From Leucocoprinus leucothites (taxonomy: Eukaryota > Basidiomycota > Agaricomycetes > Agaricales > Agaricaceae), in contig JAACJO010000016.1 in NCBI GenBank assembly GCA_013368445.1, positions 372,001 through 436,000 on the forward strand: a DNA stretch of 64,000 nt. The letters are read 5' to 3'. Positions 11,368 to 22,354 of the stretch are shown here, piece by piece. Below the pieces are notes generated by a model that searched no databases, had not been told where the DNA came from, and saw only the letters and a list, made by a program, of their open reading frames with translations. Each line of letters begins with the position of its first letter. Position 1 is the first letter of the stretch. The translations under genes and the position numbers were made by a program.

Positions 11368-12658
11368 TAGTCTGGTCCAGTTCGACATTTATTGCGTGCT
11401 CGATTAGAGGCAGCACCACCTAAATACGCTGCTCGATATATGAGAATGAAACATTTTTGCACATGTTATGATCCCTGGTCCAAATTCTACATTTTCCGAC
11501 TAGCAGTAAAACCGCGTGGCAAACATATTTTGGTACGTCCCGGCACACGCAGAAAATAACATGGTCAACGCAACCGCTGCACTACGAAATCCATGTCATT
11601 CTCACGACACGAATTCACTTTACTCCCTTCTATGGGATGCTCCTCTCCTTCCCAGGGTGAACAAAGCTACTCAAAACTTTCTTACTGAGATGATCCTCTT
11701 GTAAACGCTTGTGTCCTTCAGAGAGCCCTTCCCGAGACAGGTTCTCATGGAACGGATCAACCTATTCCGCCTCCTGATGCTCCCTAGGCCGCATTAACCA
11801 GAAGAAAGATTTCGAACAATTCTTGCATGTGTTTGTCGTGTAGTTGGGTCATCAGGATACTAGTCTTACCGAATTTTTGCACCCCAAAAATCGTAGACAA
11901 CCGTTTTTGCCTGTACTATCGAGATATCATTATAATGATCAAGCTCACAATCATAAACCGGTGAAATTGTTTTCAAATTTCGTCGTTGGTTGGGAACACC
12001 AGACGCTTCAATGCAGCCGTTCTGATCTATACAATCCCGACCTATGAAGTCGTTGCGGACTCTATACGATATTCAAGAACCTAATAAGAGGAGGGGGAGG
12101 GGGGGGGTTAAATATATCCGAGGAGGACAATGACTGTTAGGAGGAATTGGAATTGGGCTCGCAGGGACTCTGAGCTTGGCTTTAGCGAGAAAAGTTGTCC
12201 TGTATTAGCAATCTTGCGCAGCATTTACTTGACACTTCATGCTTTCCTTGCCTTTCTATTTAAATACATCGTGGACGTCAAATTAATGTGGCATTGACAT
12301 TTGATTTTTATTATAGCTCTCCGAGCACCACAGCTTATTAGTACTTAGCGGTAGCAAGTCACTCACTCATTCGGTGCCTTGCGCACGTTCCAACTATTAG
12401 CTCCTGCGGTGCCACAATTCTGAGAGCTATTGAACTTGTCCTAGTGCGAGACGAAAGCTTGCGTTATGGTTGAGTACCCACGCATAGTCTCCTCTCCTTA
12501 TTAATTCATTGATGCGGCTCACATGCACCAACTTGGCAGCTTCATATATGTATCATGCCACTCAACCTTGGCGTTTCTCCCTTCCTCACAGCTAGGATTA
12601 GGGCCCACTAGAGACCTAAGCTACTATTCGTCTCGCTCGAAAACATCGTGACTAACGT
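11368..12658. other. Intergenic, 1.3 kb, no gene seen
   Basis: Holds a G-rich run near 12090-12108 and only short, unsupported ORFs. No tRNA, LTR or conserved domain was recognised. The right end is the promoter of the aldo/keto reductase. Confidence 0.4.
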
Positions 12659-13797
12659 ATGTCGACCATACCCAATATTGCTTCGAAGGTCATCTATGGA
12701 ACTGCTTGGTGCGTGACAAATATCGAAGAACCGGAAGCAAACGGAGCCGCGGGCTAAATTGAATGTCTATTCCAGGAAAAAAGAGCGAACTACTGCTCTC
12801 GTTATTGCTGCCGTGCTGAAAGGCTTCAGGGCTATAGATACCGGTGCGTTTTGTTCTCTGCCTTCTCAGAAGTGAGCCTGTTTGTACTGATAGGGGCTTC
12901 GGTGACGTAGCTTGCCAGCCAAAGCATTACCGGTGAGCTTGATACGACTGTCTCCACTTCTAAAGAGCTCATAGCAGTCTTCAGAGAAGACTTGGTTGGA
13001 GAAGCTTTGGCGGCACTTCAAGAGAAACACGGTATCAAACGCGAGGACCTTTGGCTCCAAACCAAGTATGGATCACTGTCCACTGAGGACAAAATAACCC
13101 ACTAATGTTCATCTATCAGGTTCACGGCATTATCTGGTCAAGATACCTCTCAACCACTACCTTACGATCCATCGGATCCAATCCCCAAACAAATCACATC
13201 ATCCTTCAGCAAATCCCTCAGCAATCTTCGTACAACCTACTTGGATAGCTATGTCCTACACTCTCCCCTCCCCACCCTCGATCAAACTCTTGAAGCATGG
13301 AAAGCACTCTCAACTCTCCAGGACGAAGGAAAAGTAAAGCTGATAGGTGTGAGCAATACGTACGACGTCCGTGTTCTAGCAGCGCTTTGTAAGGTTAGGA
13401 AGGTGCAAGTTGTACAAAATCGATGGTATGAGGGAAATGAGTGGGATAAGAGTGTGTTTGGGTTCTGTAGGGAGCACGGTATCATGTACCAGTGAGTGCA
13501 TCTTCACATAACACCATGGGTTGAGCATTTTGAAAATGGAAATGCAATAGGTCATTCTGGACGCTCTCAGGATCACCGTCCTTGTTATCTCATCCACACT
13601 TGCTGTCGATAGCAAGAGCTTCGTCATGTACCCCTGAACAAGCTTTGTTCAAGATCGCACAGGACGCAGGTGTAACACCCTTAACGGGTACAACGAGTGG
13701 AATTCATATGGGGGAGGATCTCGCGGTACACCAAATACAACTCGCAAGTGAAGGACTGCACAAAGAGCATAACGCAGTCTCGAGTCTACTCGTGTAG
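12659..13797 (+). CDS. Aldo/keto reductase
   Basis: Six exons (12659-12708, 12776-12843, 12911-12932, 12985-13065, 13120-13491, 13551-13797) total 840 nt, or 279 aa. One exon is only 22 nt. The protein reads VIYGTAW at strand 1, FRAIDTACQPKHYRED (AKR Asp and Tyr active-site region), LWLQTKFT (catalytic Lys), YLDSYVLHSPLP (catalytic His), VKLIGVSNTY and VQNRWYEGNEWDK, and a C-terminal G-TTSGIHMGEDL segment that binds NADPH. AKRs are soluble (alpha/beta)8-barrel carbonyl reductases. The usual tyrosine region reads PKHYRED, so the tetrad appears complete. The protein is slightly shorter than the common 300-320 aa. Substrate unknown. Confidence 0.85.
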
Positions 13798-14166
13798 TGG
13801 TAAACGTCCTGGACTCGGTATGGCGATCACAATCGTACACTTACCACTGACTTCAAACGTATACGATATATACATTCATCCGGACTCATTTTCTTCCCTG
13901 TCTTACGAAAGCTGAAATAATGTTTGATTATGTCTTTACAACACCTCTTATGAATGCAATTCAGCGAAAGCAACAAACAAGCAATCCAACCCATCAAAGC
14001 TAGCGAAAACCGACCCATAAAGCAAAAAGAAAAACCATCAGATACAATCGTGTGTCATACGAGGGAGGATAGATGTAACGTGTATTTTGAACGGATACAC
14101 GTCGTAATGTGGCAGGGAATCAGGACATGGAATGTCAAGCTGACTCGGAGCATGCAGGTAGGCCTA
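13798..14166. other. Convergent 3' intergenic region
   Basis: Lies between the stops of the aldo/keto reductase and eIF2A. It is AT-rich, presumably the two 3' UTRs. I see nothing else in it. Confidence 0.4.
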
Positions 14167-16539
14167 TCAAGCGGTTGCAGGCAAACTCTTCTGTAATTCA
14201 GCGAGCTCCTTCTTGATCTCTGCTTCGCCCTCCATCTTCTTGAACTGGGTCGTCTCAAGGCGTTCCCCTCTCTTCGCCTTTTCCTTCAACTCTTCGATGG
14301 CTTTCAACTGTTGGCAGGTCAACGATCAGCTTATGCCAACTCAAAATACAAAATGATCTCGTACCTTCTTGTTCAAGTTTCTAACCCTCTTGGTGATAGT
14401 GTCGAGAGAACCATCCGCAGCAGGTGTAAGAGGCTCAGGTTCAGGAGGTGGAGGTGGCGCCGCTTCCTGTTGACGTTGCTGACCGCCCTTTTTACCCCTC
14501 GGTGTCCCGTTGGCGTTTCCGTTGACAGGGGCAGCTTCCGCAGCACCATCCTCGCCAGCGGCAGCCGCATCTTGTTTCTTCAATACTTTCTTCTTCTTAT
14601 TTCCCTTCCTCTCGTTGTCCCCGCCAGTACCAGCGCCAGGAGGTGCGCCAGGTACGTGTCGCTTCCCGTACCCGCCATCTCCGTTAGCGTATTGGCCGTA
14701 CCCAGGTGCGCCAGGAGGCATGGGACTCCTACTGTAGCCTCTTACAGGTGTATTGGCACCGCTACCAGCGGGGCTGCCATTATTGCTGGGAAGACCTCCT
14801 TCATCTTCTCGTTTGAAAATCGCAGGTGTAGCGAGACCACGGGCACCCGGTGGCCTGTAAGCTCCAGTAGGTTTGACACTGTTTGTCGGTTTCTTCTGGG
14901 TCTTCTCCCATTCCTTCACGCTCTCGCTGGGTTCTGGAGCTGCTGGAATTTGGTTGGGGAATGGAGGAGCATTTTCAGGTGGGGTGGGTCGCCAGCTAGT
15001 CTGGTAAAGCTCCTCGATCAACTTGACATGAACGAGGGGCCCAGAACAATGCCAGACTTTAATGCCGTTGTCAACACGAAGCCGGGGTGAAAGAGTGGCC
15101 GTAAGAAGGAATCGACCGTCCGCAGACCATTCGCAATGGGAGGTGTTAGGCGCGTCGATAGTGGTGATCTTTGTCAGGCTACGGCGGTCAAAGATGTCGA
15201 TTTTACCCGCAAGGTTGCCGAATCCAGCGAGAAGGACAAGGCGTCCTTGTGGATTGAATGAGATGAAGTTGTGCGGAGAAGAGCCAAAGTCGTGTATTTT
15301 CCGGACGCGCTGGTCAAAGATCACCGTTTTGGCAGGCATGTCTATACGAAGGGAAGGTTCAGGTACATTTATCAAAGAAGGTCAAAGCACGTACATCCGT
15401 AGACCACACCAAATTCCTTCGAGTTCGGGCTCCAAGCGAAGTCGTGGATGGGCCCTTCTTTGTCCAGAGTCACTCTACAGTCAAAGTTGCCTGCGGCACT
15501 AAGAAGGTACATCCCCGTTTCGCCATAGTAACTCTTGTTAGAGTTATCCACCTCAGTCTGGGTGAGAAGCAGAACCTGAGTCCCGAGCGTGTTCCATTTG
15601 ATCTGAGCACGGTCGGCCTTGAAGAAAGTCTTTTGGCAGGTGGGAGCCGCATTGAGTCCGAGGAGATTGTAGATTTTGATGCTGGCGGGTTGGCCCTAAG
15701 AACGACGTGTCTGAGCAGACATCTATGAAGACAATAACTGGGATACATACTTTCTTCTCGGCAACGAAGACCGCGATAGAAGGGTTCAATCCAGGACTCA
15801 AGGTGACACTCGTTGCTCCTTCCACTTTCAATTTGTCCACAACGCCCTTAGCCCATTCTGCGGGTCGAAAGACCTGAATTTCGGGACCAACCAGTCTAAC
15901 GGCATGAGATTCTGAAATCGTGTACTGGAGGTCCCACCCTTCCTGGGACTTTTGCGAGAAAGCGACAAGTTCTTGACCAGTCGAAGCCGACCAGATACGA
16001 AGATTTTTGTGCTGAGTACCATCTTCGAACTTTACTGAGGCCACATCAGACTGGTGCTGTCATAAATACCAAGAGCCTTACCTGGGCGTTCCCATGTAGA
16101 GAGATAGGTGCCACGAGGTGAAAAGTTCAGCTCGACAATGTTGGAGAGGGGAAGCTCCTGAAGCAGCTGAGCACCTTCGGCCTGGAAAATCCGAACCCTG
16201 AGGGCATGACCATCAGTACCAAATGAATATTCAACTCGTGTGACCAAAAGATGTGGAATGATAATCGGGGTGATCGGTCCACGAGGGCTCAACGAGGAGA
16301 ATGCTGGATACTTACGTCGTCGGAAGAGCATATGCATAGAGACGACCGTCGGCGCTGTATGCATTTGTGCGCACTGGAACGTCCGGAGCGACGAACCCAG
16401 AAAGTGGGACATAGTCTGGGCTGCCGCTGACCAGGCCAATGGTCTTCTGGGCACGAACTGTGGCGAAAAAATCAGAGGAAAACAAGGTAAAAGTGGGCAG
16501 AGACTGACAGGCATACTGCTGGGAAGGTTGGGCGGCCAT
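14167..16539 (-). CDS. Eukaryotic translation initiation factor 2A (eIF2A)
   Basis: A WD-repeat/beta-propeller protein of about 650 aa split by introns of 50-110 nt. It starts MAAQPSQQYA, spliced to FRAQKTIGLVSG. Hallmarks are LSTWERP spliced to VKFEDGTQHKNLRIW, VFRPAEWAKG, SIKIYNLLG, HDFAWSPNSKEFGVVYG, the central eIF2A block MPAKTVIFD...HNFISFNPQGRLVLLAGFGNL, CEWSADGRFLLTATLSPRLRVDNGIKVW and YQTSWRP. A low-complexity Gly/Pro/Lys segment is followed by LRNLNKK-like RVRNLNKK, spliced to a final charged helix (LKAIEELKEKAKRGERLE, stop 14167-14169). eIF2A delivers Met-tRNAi to 40S subunits independently of GTP in some contexts. Start 16539 was preferred to the in-frame ATG at 16551 because both family identity and context (AAAATGG) favour it. 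Confidence 0.92.
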
Positions 16540-16663
16540 TTTTGCGGTCAAGGACGTTGTGGAAGAGACGAAGCAAGTTAATGCTTCGAGCGACTAATCA
16601 AAGGGTAGAATCAAAATTATTCCGCACATAATTTTCTATTTTCTATCTGTTTACCCCTGTATT

Positions 16664-19000
16664 TACAACACCGCCACAGCCACAGCCCCTAGCACCGATA
16701 CCACCGTCAGCCACCCGCCGTGCTTCAACTTTCCTTCATCCCCGTTCTTCTCATGGTGCGGTTTAGGCCGAGGGCGATGCTCCTTCTGGTCGAGCATGTA
16801 GAACAGACTGTCCTTTTGGCTGAACTCTTGAAAAATCTGCAGGGCTACCCAAGGCTGGTATGCGGCCTATTTCTCCTATGAGTGACCGGCCGAAAATAAA
16901 CCCCGAGGTCAAACATTACCACTGCATGACCAGCTCCATATATTCTTCTACACCGAGGTTTAGAAAATGATACATTACACTCAGGGAAATACTCACGCAA
17001 AGGACAAGCTACTGACGACCTTGGCTCTGGCGACAATCTGGTCACCAAGCGTAATGTTCCTGTACCAGGTGTTATTCAACATTTGGCTGCCAAACCAGTT
17101 CATGGCGACCATTGAACGGTAAACTCCAACCCAGTTGTCACTTCTCCCTTTCAGCTTGTTAGTCTCAGCTGAGCTTTAATGGACCATACCTGATATCTAA
17201 ATCACCTGCCTATCCGTTGATAGTCAGCTGGGCAGTTTCAAAAGGCACTTGCGACATACCCAAATCAAGATCGGGAATTTTCCATTTGCCAGTTCAGCGA
17301 GGTCTGGTAGACTAGATCTCGCAAGTTCCCCAGACGACTGGAACGCATTCTTGATTCCGCTATTGCACTGCCCAAAGGAAGTCACAGCTCCGATCTTCGC
17401 CATCACATTGCTGCCACTAAGGAACTTGAGATAGTCAGTCGGTGGGTACGCAGGATCCGTCTGTAGCCTCATAAGGTCTGTCGCTGAACGACCCCCTATC
17501 GCTGCTTGGATCACAGTGGATTCCTACGTTGTGACTGCATTAGCCGTCTGTTCTGGATACAACTTGGAAACGAATACCCACACAGGTCGTCCAAGCATTG
17601 CTACATACTGAGTTCCCAGATGGTGACGCTCCAGCCAGAATGCATTGCTGCAAAAAGTCGCCGCAGCTTCCAACAGTCCCCATGTACCCTTTCATCCTAT
17701 TCACTATCGTCCCGTTTTGGATTCTTCCGTATCCTGGGGCGCGGGTACAGAATTTAATGAAAGAGTTTAGTTGTGTTAGAGGATCGTGTACTCCGCTGTT
17801 ATCACCAACCAACGATCAACGAAGAGCATTAGAACCTACGGCTGCGAACGTACTTGTTCACCATAATTGAGCTAAAAACCACTTTATACCCTGTTATCTC
17901 ATGCCTATCGATCCTCGTATTCTGGGCTTCACTATATCGGACCAAGATTGGAGCAAGTCGCGCTCCGAACCCCTCTGTGGCAAAAATCAGCCTGACCATA
18001 CTCGTGAGTACAATAGACGTTCGAAAACATGTTGAATTGACCTTCTTTCTCTAAACTCAGCAAATTCTGGGTCCCCAAACAACGCCTGAAGAGCCGTCCA
18101 TAATTGTTCTGCAGAACCCTGAAAAGTGTTCTTGCTATCTGGCCCATAAGAGAGTCCCGCTCCGGCTGGTAAGTCTATGTATATCACTGCGGTGGACAGG
18201 GCTGATTAGTTTGGACCCAACAAGGACATCGGATATGAGTCTTACTGTTTGATGCACTATTCCAGCTACAGATCGGTCGTGCGTCAGTCATGAACACAAT
18301 AAGAGGTACCTCATGATGATTTCTCACCTGTGAGGGTTAATCGTCGTCGTGGAACCGCCGGTGTCCACTGTACAAGGACCATGCTCTTTCAAATCCGAAA
18401 TCAACATCATCCCTTTCTATCATGACACCCTATGTGGGTCAATGGCTCGGGGTGCGTACCTTGGAATAAACCCGCCATAGACGAACACCCAGGTTCTCCA
18501 TTCACCCAAATCGTTAGCGGGGCACCGTTCGGATTCGTCCTCGCCGCAAAGAACCAAAACCACTGAACCAAGAATAATCATGGATTGGCATCGGATTCGG
18601 TCCTCCCCTACTCCAAAGAGAAGAAAAAAGCACTCACTATGTGCGTATCCTTCGAAACATTGATATACCCAGAAATCTGACGCACACCAGGTGTCGTCTC
18701 ACAAATCCCCGAATTCTTCACGTACTTCAGGTCCCCACCCCCCACCGCCATGGTAGTATTGCTCGCAGTAGTCGTGTTTATCACCGAAGCAGTAGTAGCT
18801 GCAGCAGAGCTCGTAATCGTAGCTGGATTCAAGGGAGGATTCGGCGCGTTAGTTGTCGTAATAATCGTTTCAGGAGGTGTTACGCCATTATCGTCATCGT
18901 CAGGAGAATTGGAGTCGTCTTGAGCAAAAACTTCGTGTCGAAGCAGGAAGAAAACAACAGTCACTTGGAAAAACTGAAAGAGCAGGGATCTTGGTCGCAT
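16664..19000 (-). CDS. S10 serine carboxypeptidase homologue, probably inactive
   Basis: Multi-exon secreted protein. A signal peptide ([22 protein letters not shown]) is followed by an acidic and Thr/Ser-rich segment, then the S10 fold: [12 protein letters not shown], spliced to [19 protein letters not shown], the oxyanion region [13 protein letters not shown] (family: N-G-G-P-G-C-S-S), [14 protein letters not shown], then [19 protein letters not shown] where active enzymes have (T/G)-E-S-Y-G-G. The nucleophile Ser codon is GGG (Gly) at 17970-17972. The catalytic Asp (WVGDLDI) and His (GAGHAV) regions are kept. The protein ends in a hydrophobic tail ([16 protein letters not shown], stop 16664) after a basic spacer, like a GPI-anchor signal. 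It is probably a surface-bound pseudoenzyme. Every exon read is open, so I do not call it a pseudogene. Confidence 0.8.
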
Positions 19001-20171
19001 GGTTTCTGCGAAAGTGCTCCTATGAACGTGAAGCGACGCCCTTGACGATGGATATCATTTTGTGGTAGATATTATATATGGGGTCTCACAGGAGGAGCTC
19101 CCTAAACGTCTGGTTAGAATGTGCGCTAGAAGGTTTGACATGCAGTGCTCTGAACCAAGAAATGGAAGTACTTGGACGAGGGGCCCTGCCTCAGGTCTCA
19201 GGTTTTAATTTCCAAATCAGCCATGACGTCGAGAAGGAATGTGTGTAGGAGTGCCCGTTGACTAGAGTTGCAACCGAGAATTTTAAGCGTTGTATAGCTG
19301 GATTTGGCTTATTTCCCCCTATGAAGGTATGGCATTAGTACCATATCGAGTCGGGATGTCATAGTTCTCGGGTAAGTATAAACGAGTAATAATATACTAA
19401 ATGAAGCAATATGGTCAGGGGGCGGCCAAGCCGGCAGTCCAGAGAAAGTACTTACTAACATTGAATGCTTTAAGCAACGAAGTCAAGAGAAGATAAGCTC
19501 ATGACACGTACTTGATCCGAAAACCATCACTTTGGCCTTTACCACCATCCCATGTCAAAGACAAAAAATTGAGATCTATAAATACACTCATAGCTCGAAG
19601 TCCACCAATCGAGTCTTCCGAGTCGTCGCGGTCGCCGACCCGAAGAAGGTATAAGGTACCTGATCATGGGAGCCATGTGCATAATGACATTCCTTGTACA
19701 CGCCCGACATGAGAATCATCATGATGGGTGGACTGAAGGCGGAGATGGCAAAAAAAGTTCTAAGCCTTTAAAACAGCCGTGACTTCAAGAACATTTCAAG
19801 GTTTTTTATCGAGGTTGAGTACTGAGTAGCGGGCCAGGCAACGTGAGAGCCCTCCTTTATCCGCATATTTTTGAATGGTCAAGACGAGTCCAGGCTGAGT
19901 ACGAGAGATACTAGTAGAACTAGTAGCGAGAGCGGAACCCAGGAGTGTGCCTTGAGTGTCAAACATAACATTGAAATTCTTGATGGATCCGAGCATTCAT
20001 GAGAAGGTTGTTGACAGGGATAGCAACTACAACGTCTGTTCTTGATTGATAAAAGATGGAAGAGCGAAAAATAAGGTCATTTCAAAAGACTCAAAGCGAC
20101 TTCGAAGGCACCATCAAACGTCCAATCGACATTCTCGGATGAAGTTTAGCGTGAGCGAGAGAGAGGGAGGG
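19001..20171. other. Intergenic, 1.2 kb, no gene seen
   Basis: Between the divergent S10 and WSC genes. A 66-codon minus-strand ORF (19996-19796) and a plus-strand one (19512-19712) have no recognisable domain and no neighbouring splice partners. GAGA-rich DNA at 20152-20170 precedes a TATA box. Confidence 0.4.
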
Positions 20172-20178
20172 TATATAA
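20172..20178 (+). promoter_or_regulatory. TATA box of the WSC gene
   Basis: TATATAA lies 44 bp upstream of the start codon at 20222, directly after a GAGAGGGAGGG tract. Position and sequence fit a core promoter for the downstream secreted protein. Confidence 0.6.
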
Positions 20179-20221
20179 TGGTCCGCGTATTACTCTCAAC
20201 GTTGTACCCCTGAGAAGTAGG

Positions 20222-21967
20222 ATGAGCCCCAAGATATTTTGGCTTAAAGAAAAGGTTTTGTCAGTTGTCGCTGTGTTGTTATTGGGAAGCGGAGGGGATA
20301 AGGTGAGTACGGCGCCTATCAATTTGGCGCTGGTCTAACTTTTCATGAATGGACCCTGACCTTGTCTTTCGCTTTCGCTTTCACAGACCCTTGTGCAAGC
20401 TCAAGCCACAGTTCCAGCTATTCCTCCCCTTCCTTCACCATGGTCGCTCAAAGGATGTTTCACCGACATTTCAACTTCAAGAACACTGGCGGCTGCCATG
20501 ATGAATTCCGATCATAACATGACTATTGAAACGTGCATGAACTTCTGCAATCCTAAAGGATATATCTTTGCTGGCGTCGAATTTGGTCGTACGTATTGGG
20601 AAGTCTCCACTTCAAAAAATTAATTGACAAAAGCTTTGGCACTGTCGGGGTTGTCCAGGCGTACGTAATTCCAAGTTTTTTTCTGAGAATTAGAAATAAT
20701 GACGCATGAATAGGAATGCTGTATGTTCATTTGCTAAAGCGCAGACGGGGTATTAACGCGTCGGTTTAGACTGTGATTCTTCGATTCAGGTTCCAGGAGC
20801 GCAGGCAGCGGATAAAGATTGTAACATAGCTTGCAGTGGAAACTCAACCGAGCTTTGCGGTGGTTCCTCCAGACTGAACGTTTTCTGGAACGGGAAACCG
20901 AGTCCTGAGATTGTCCGAAGCATAAACGATGGGGCGTGGGTCTACCAGGGATGCTATACGTACGTTGATCAACAGTCACCTACACGTTCTAAATTAATTG
21001 AGGAACGCAGCGACTCGGTGGGAGCTAGAACATTAATCAACCCAGTGAACGTACCCCTAGGAGTGACGGCCTCAACTTGCGTAGCAGCGTGCCAATCTCT
21101 AGGATTTGCATTTGCGGGAGTCGAGACAGGTAGAGAGTGCTGTGAGTCGTAGATCTGACTTCCCTTCCTTCCTTTGAATCTGATCCCATTGATAGGGTGC
21201 GACAACGAGATAAACCCACCCACGCAGCGCGTTTCCGATAACGATTGCAGGCAAATCTGCGACGCTGACATAGAGCAATATTGTGGGAACGGCAACCGGC
21301 TTGCAATCTACCATTTAGCCAGTGCTCCGGGTGGACCAAGTGAATGCATCGAGACTTCACTCTCCCAGCCGTTCACGCTGCAAGCTGAATTAAAAAACCC
21401 ACCAACTAGTGGGCCACGGGTGTTCAACTTGAAGCCGGTTGTTGTCGAGATGGCGAAGAATGTTGTATGGACAATTTTATCGGTCAGTGGCCTAATTTGG
21501 TCTGTGAGATGCTGTACTGAACCTTTGGACTTTCAGGCATGCCAAACGTGCTGTTCGGAGTGGCCGAAATTTATCATGCAAAATTCGATCGTTCTGCCTC
21601 AGTCAAATAATATCATCGGCCAGTTGATGGCGTCAACGGCACCTGGCGACGGCGAGTCTCCGAACTTCGTCGCGTCGGTGCCGGCGTTTCCCGGCGTCCA
21701 AGCCTATTGCACAATGGTGAGTTAAGGATTGTCAGCGAGATAATCAAAATCAGCTCATGACATGTATCTGATTCTCAGGACGATCTTTCGGCACCAGTAG
21801 GCAGCCCGTCGCTGCTTGCATTTGGGGGAAAGCCCGATGCATTTTCGCTGTGCACTAACTTGACCGCCAACAATAGGCGGGATCTAGTGCTTTCACCCGT
21901 GACAGGACACCCTCACTATATCTCTACCGATTGTCAACCAGTTTTGGTACAGATAATCCCGTTGTAG
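20222..21967 (+). CDS. Secreted protein with two WSC domains
   Basis: Exon 1 (20222-20302) encodes a signal peptide with core VLSVVAVLLLGSG. Exon 2 starts at 20387. The first WSC module runs from WSLKGCFTDIS through CMNFCNPKGYIFAGVEFG to CNIACSGNSTELCGGSSRLNVF. The second runs from WVYQGCYTD through CVAACQSLGFAFAGVETGREC and CRQICDADIEQYCGNGNRLAIY. WSC modules are cysteine-rich, carbohydrate-binding units of fungal wall sensors and secreted oxidases. A C-terminal region of about 150 residues (with CQTCCSEWP and VPAFPGVQAYC) has no membrane segment, so this is more likely a secreted wall-binding protein than a stress sensor. The exon after about 20588 is short and its borders are not resolved. 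Stop TAG 21965-21967. Confidence 0.85.
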
Positions 21968-22354
21968 ATTACGTATGCGGATAAAGGCGGAGAATATACA
22001 GAGAGGTCCATTTTTGGGACACTCGGATCTTTTATCGTTAGAAGAGCCGAGTCAAAGGTAACTGAGACGCCGACGCTCAAACACCGCAAGTTAGCAGTCA
22101 GCCGAAGAGACGGAATAAGGGAGTAGGGGACGGAGCGTGAAAGTCAAGCTACGCGGCATACGCCGAAGAGATATTCGTCTCATATCACAAGTCCTTAAGT
22201 ACCCAAACAAGATCCATTCCTTTCCCTTACCCCTTACCCCGCAAATCCCCACTGATCACTTTGGAGCACTTCCATGGGTGATTCCGCGTGAGTGTGCTTT
22301 ATCTAGCTCGTGGGTTCTCGTGCTTAGACCGTCCCTCCTTATATCGACTTGTCC
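21968..22354. other. Intergenic promoter region
   Basis: Upstream of the carnitine acyltransferase. Contains pyrimidine-rich stretches (CCCTTACCCCTTACCCC, 22226-22242). No gene seen. Confidence 0.4.

Noticed and set aside
14311..15090. 259-codon plus-strand ORF opposite eIF2A
   Set aside because: Low-complexity shadow of the Gly/Pro/Lys-rich segment of eIF2A, with no domain.
19796..19996. 66-codon minus-strand ORF near the S10 gene
   Set aside because: Some resemblance to coding text upstream in another frame, but no join could be made and no family was recognised.
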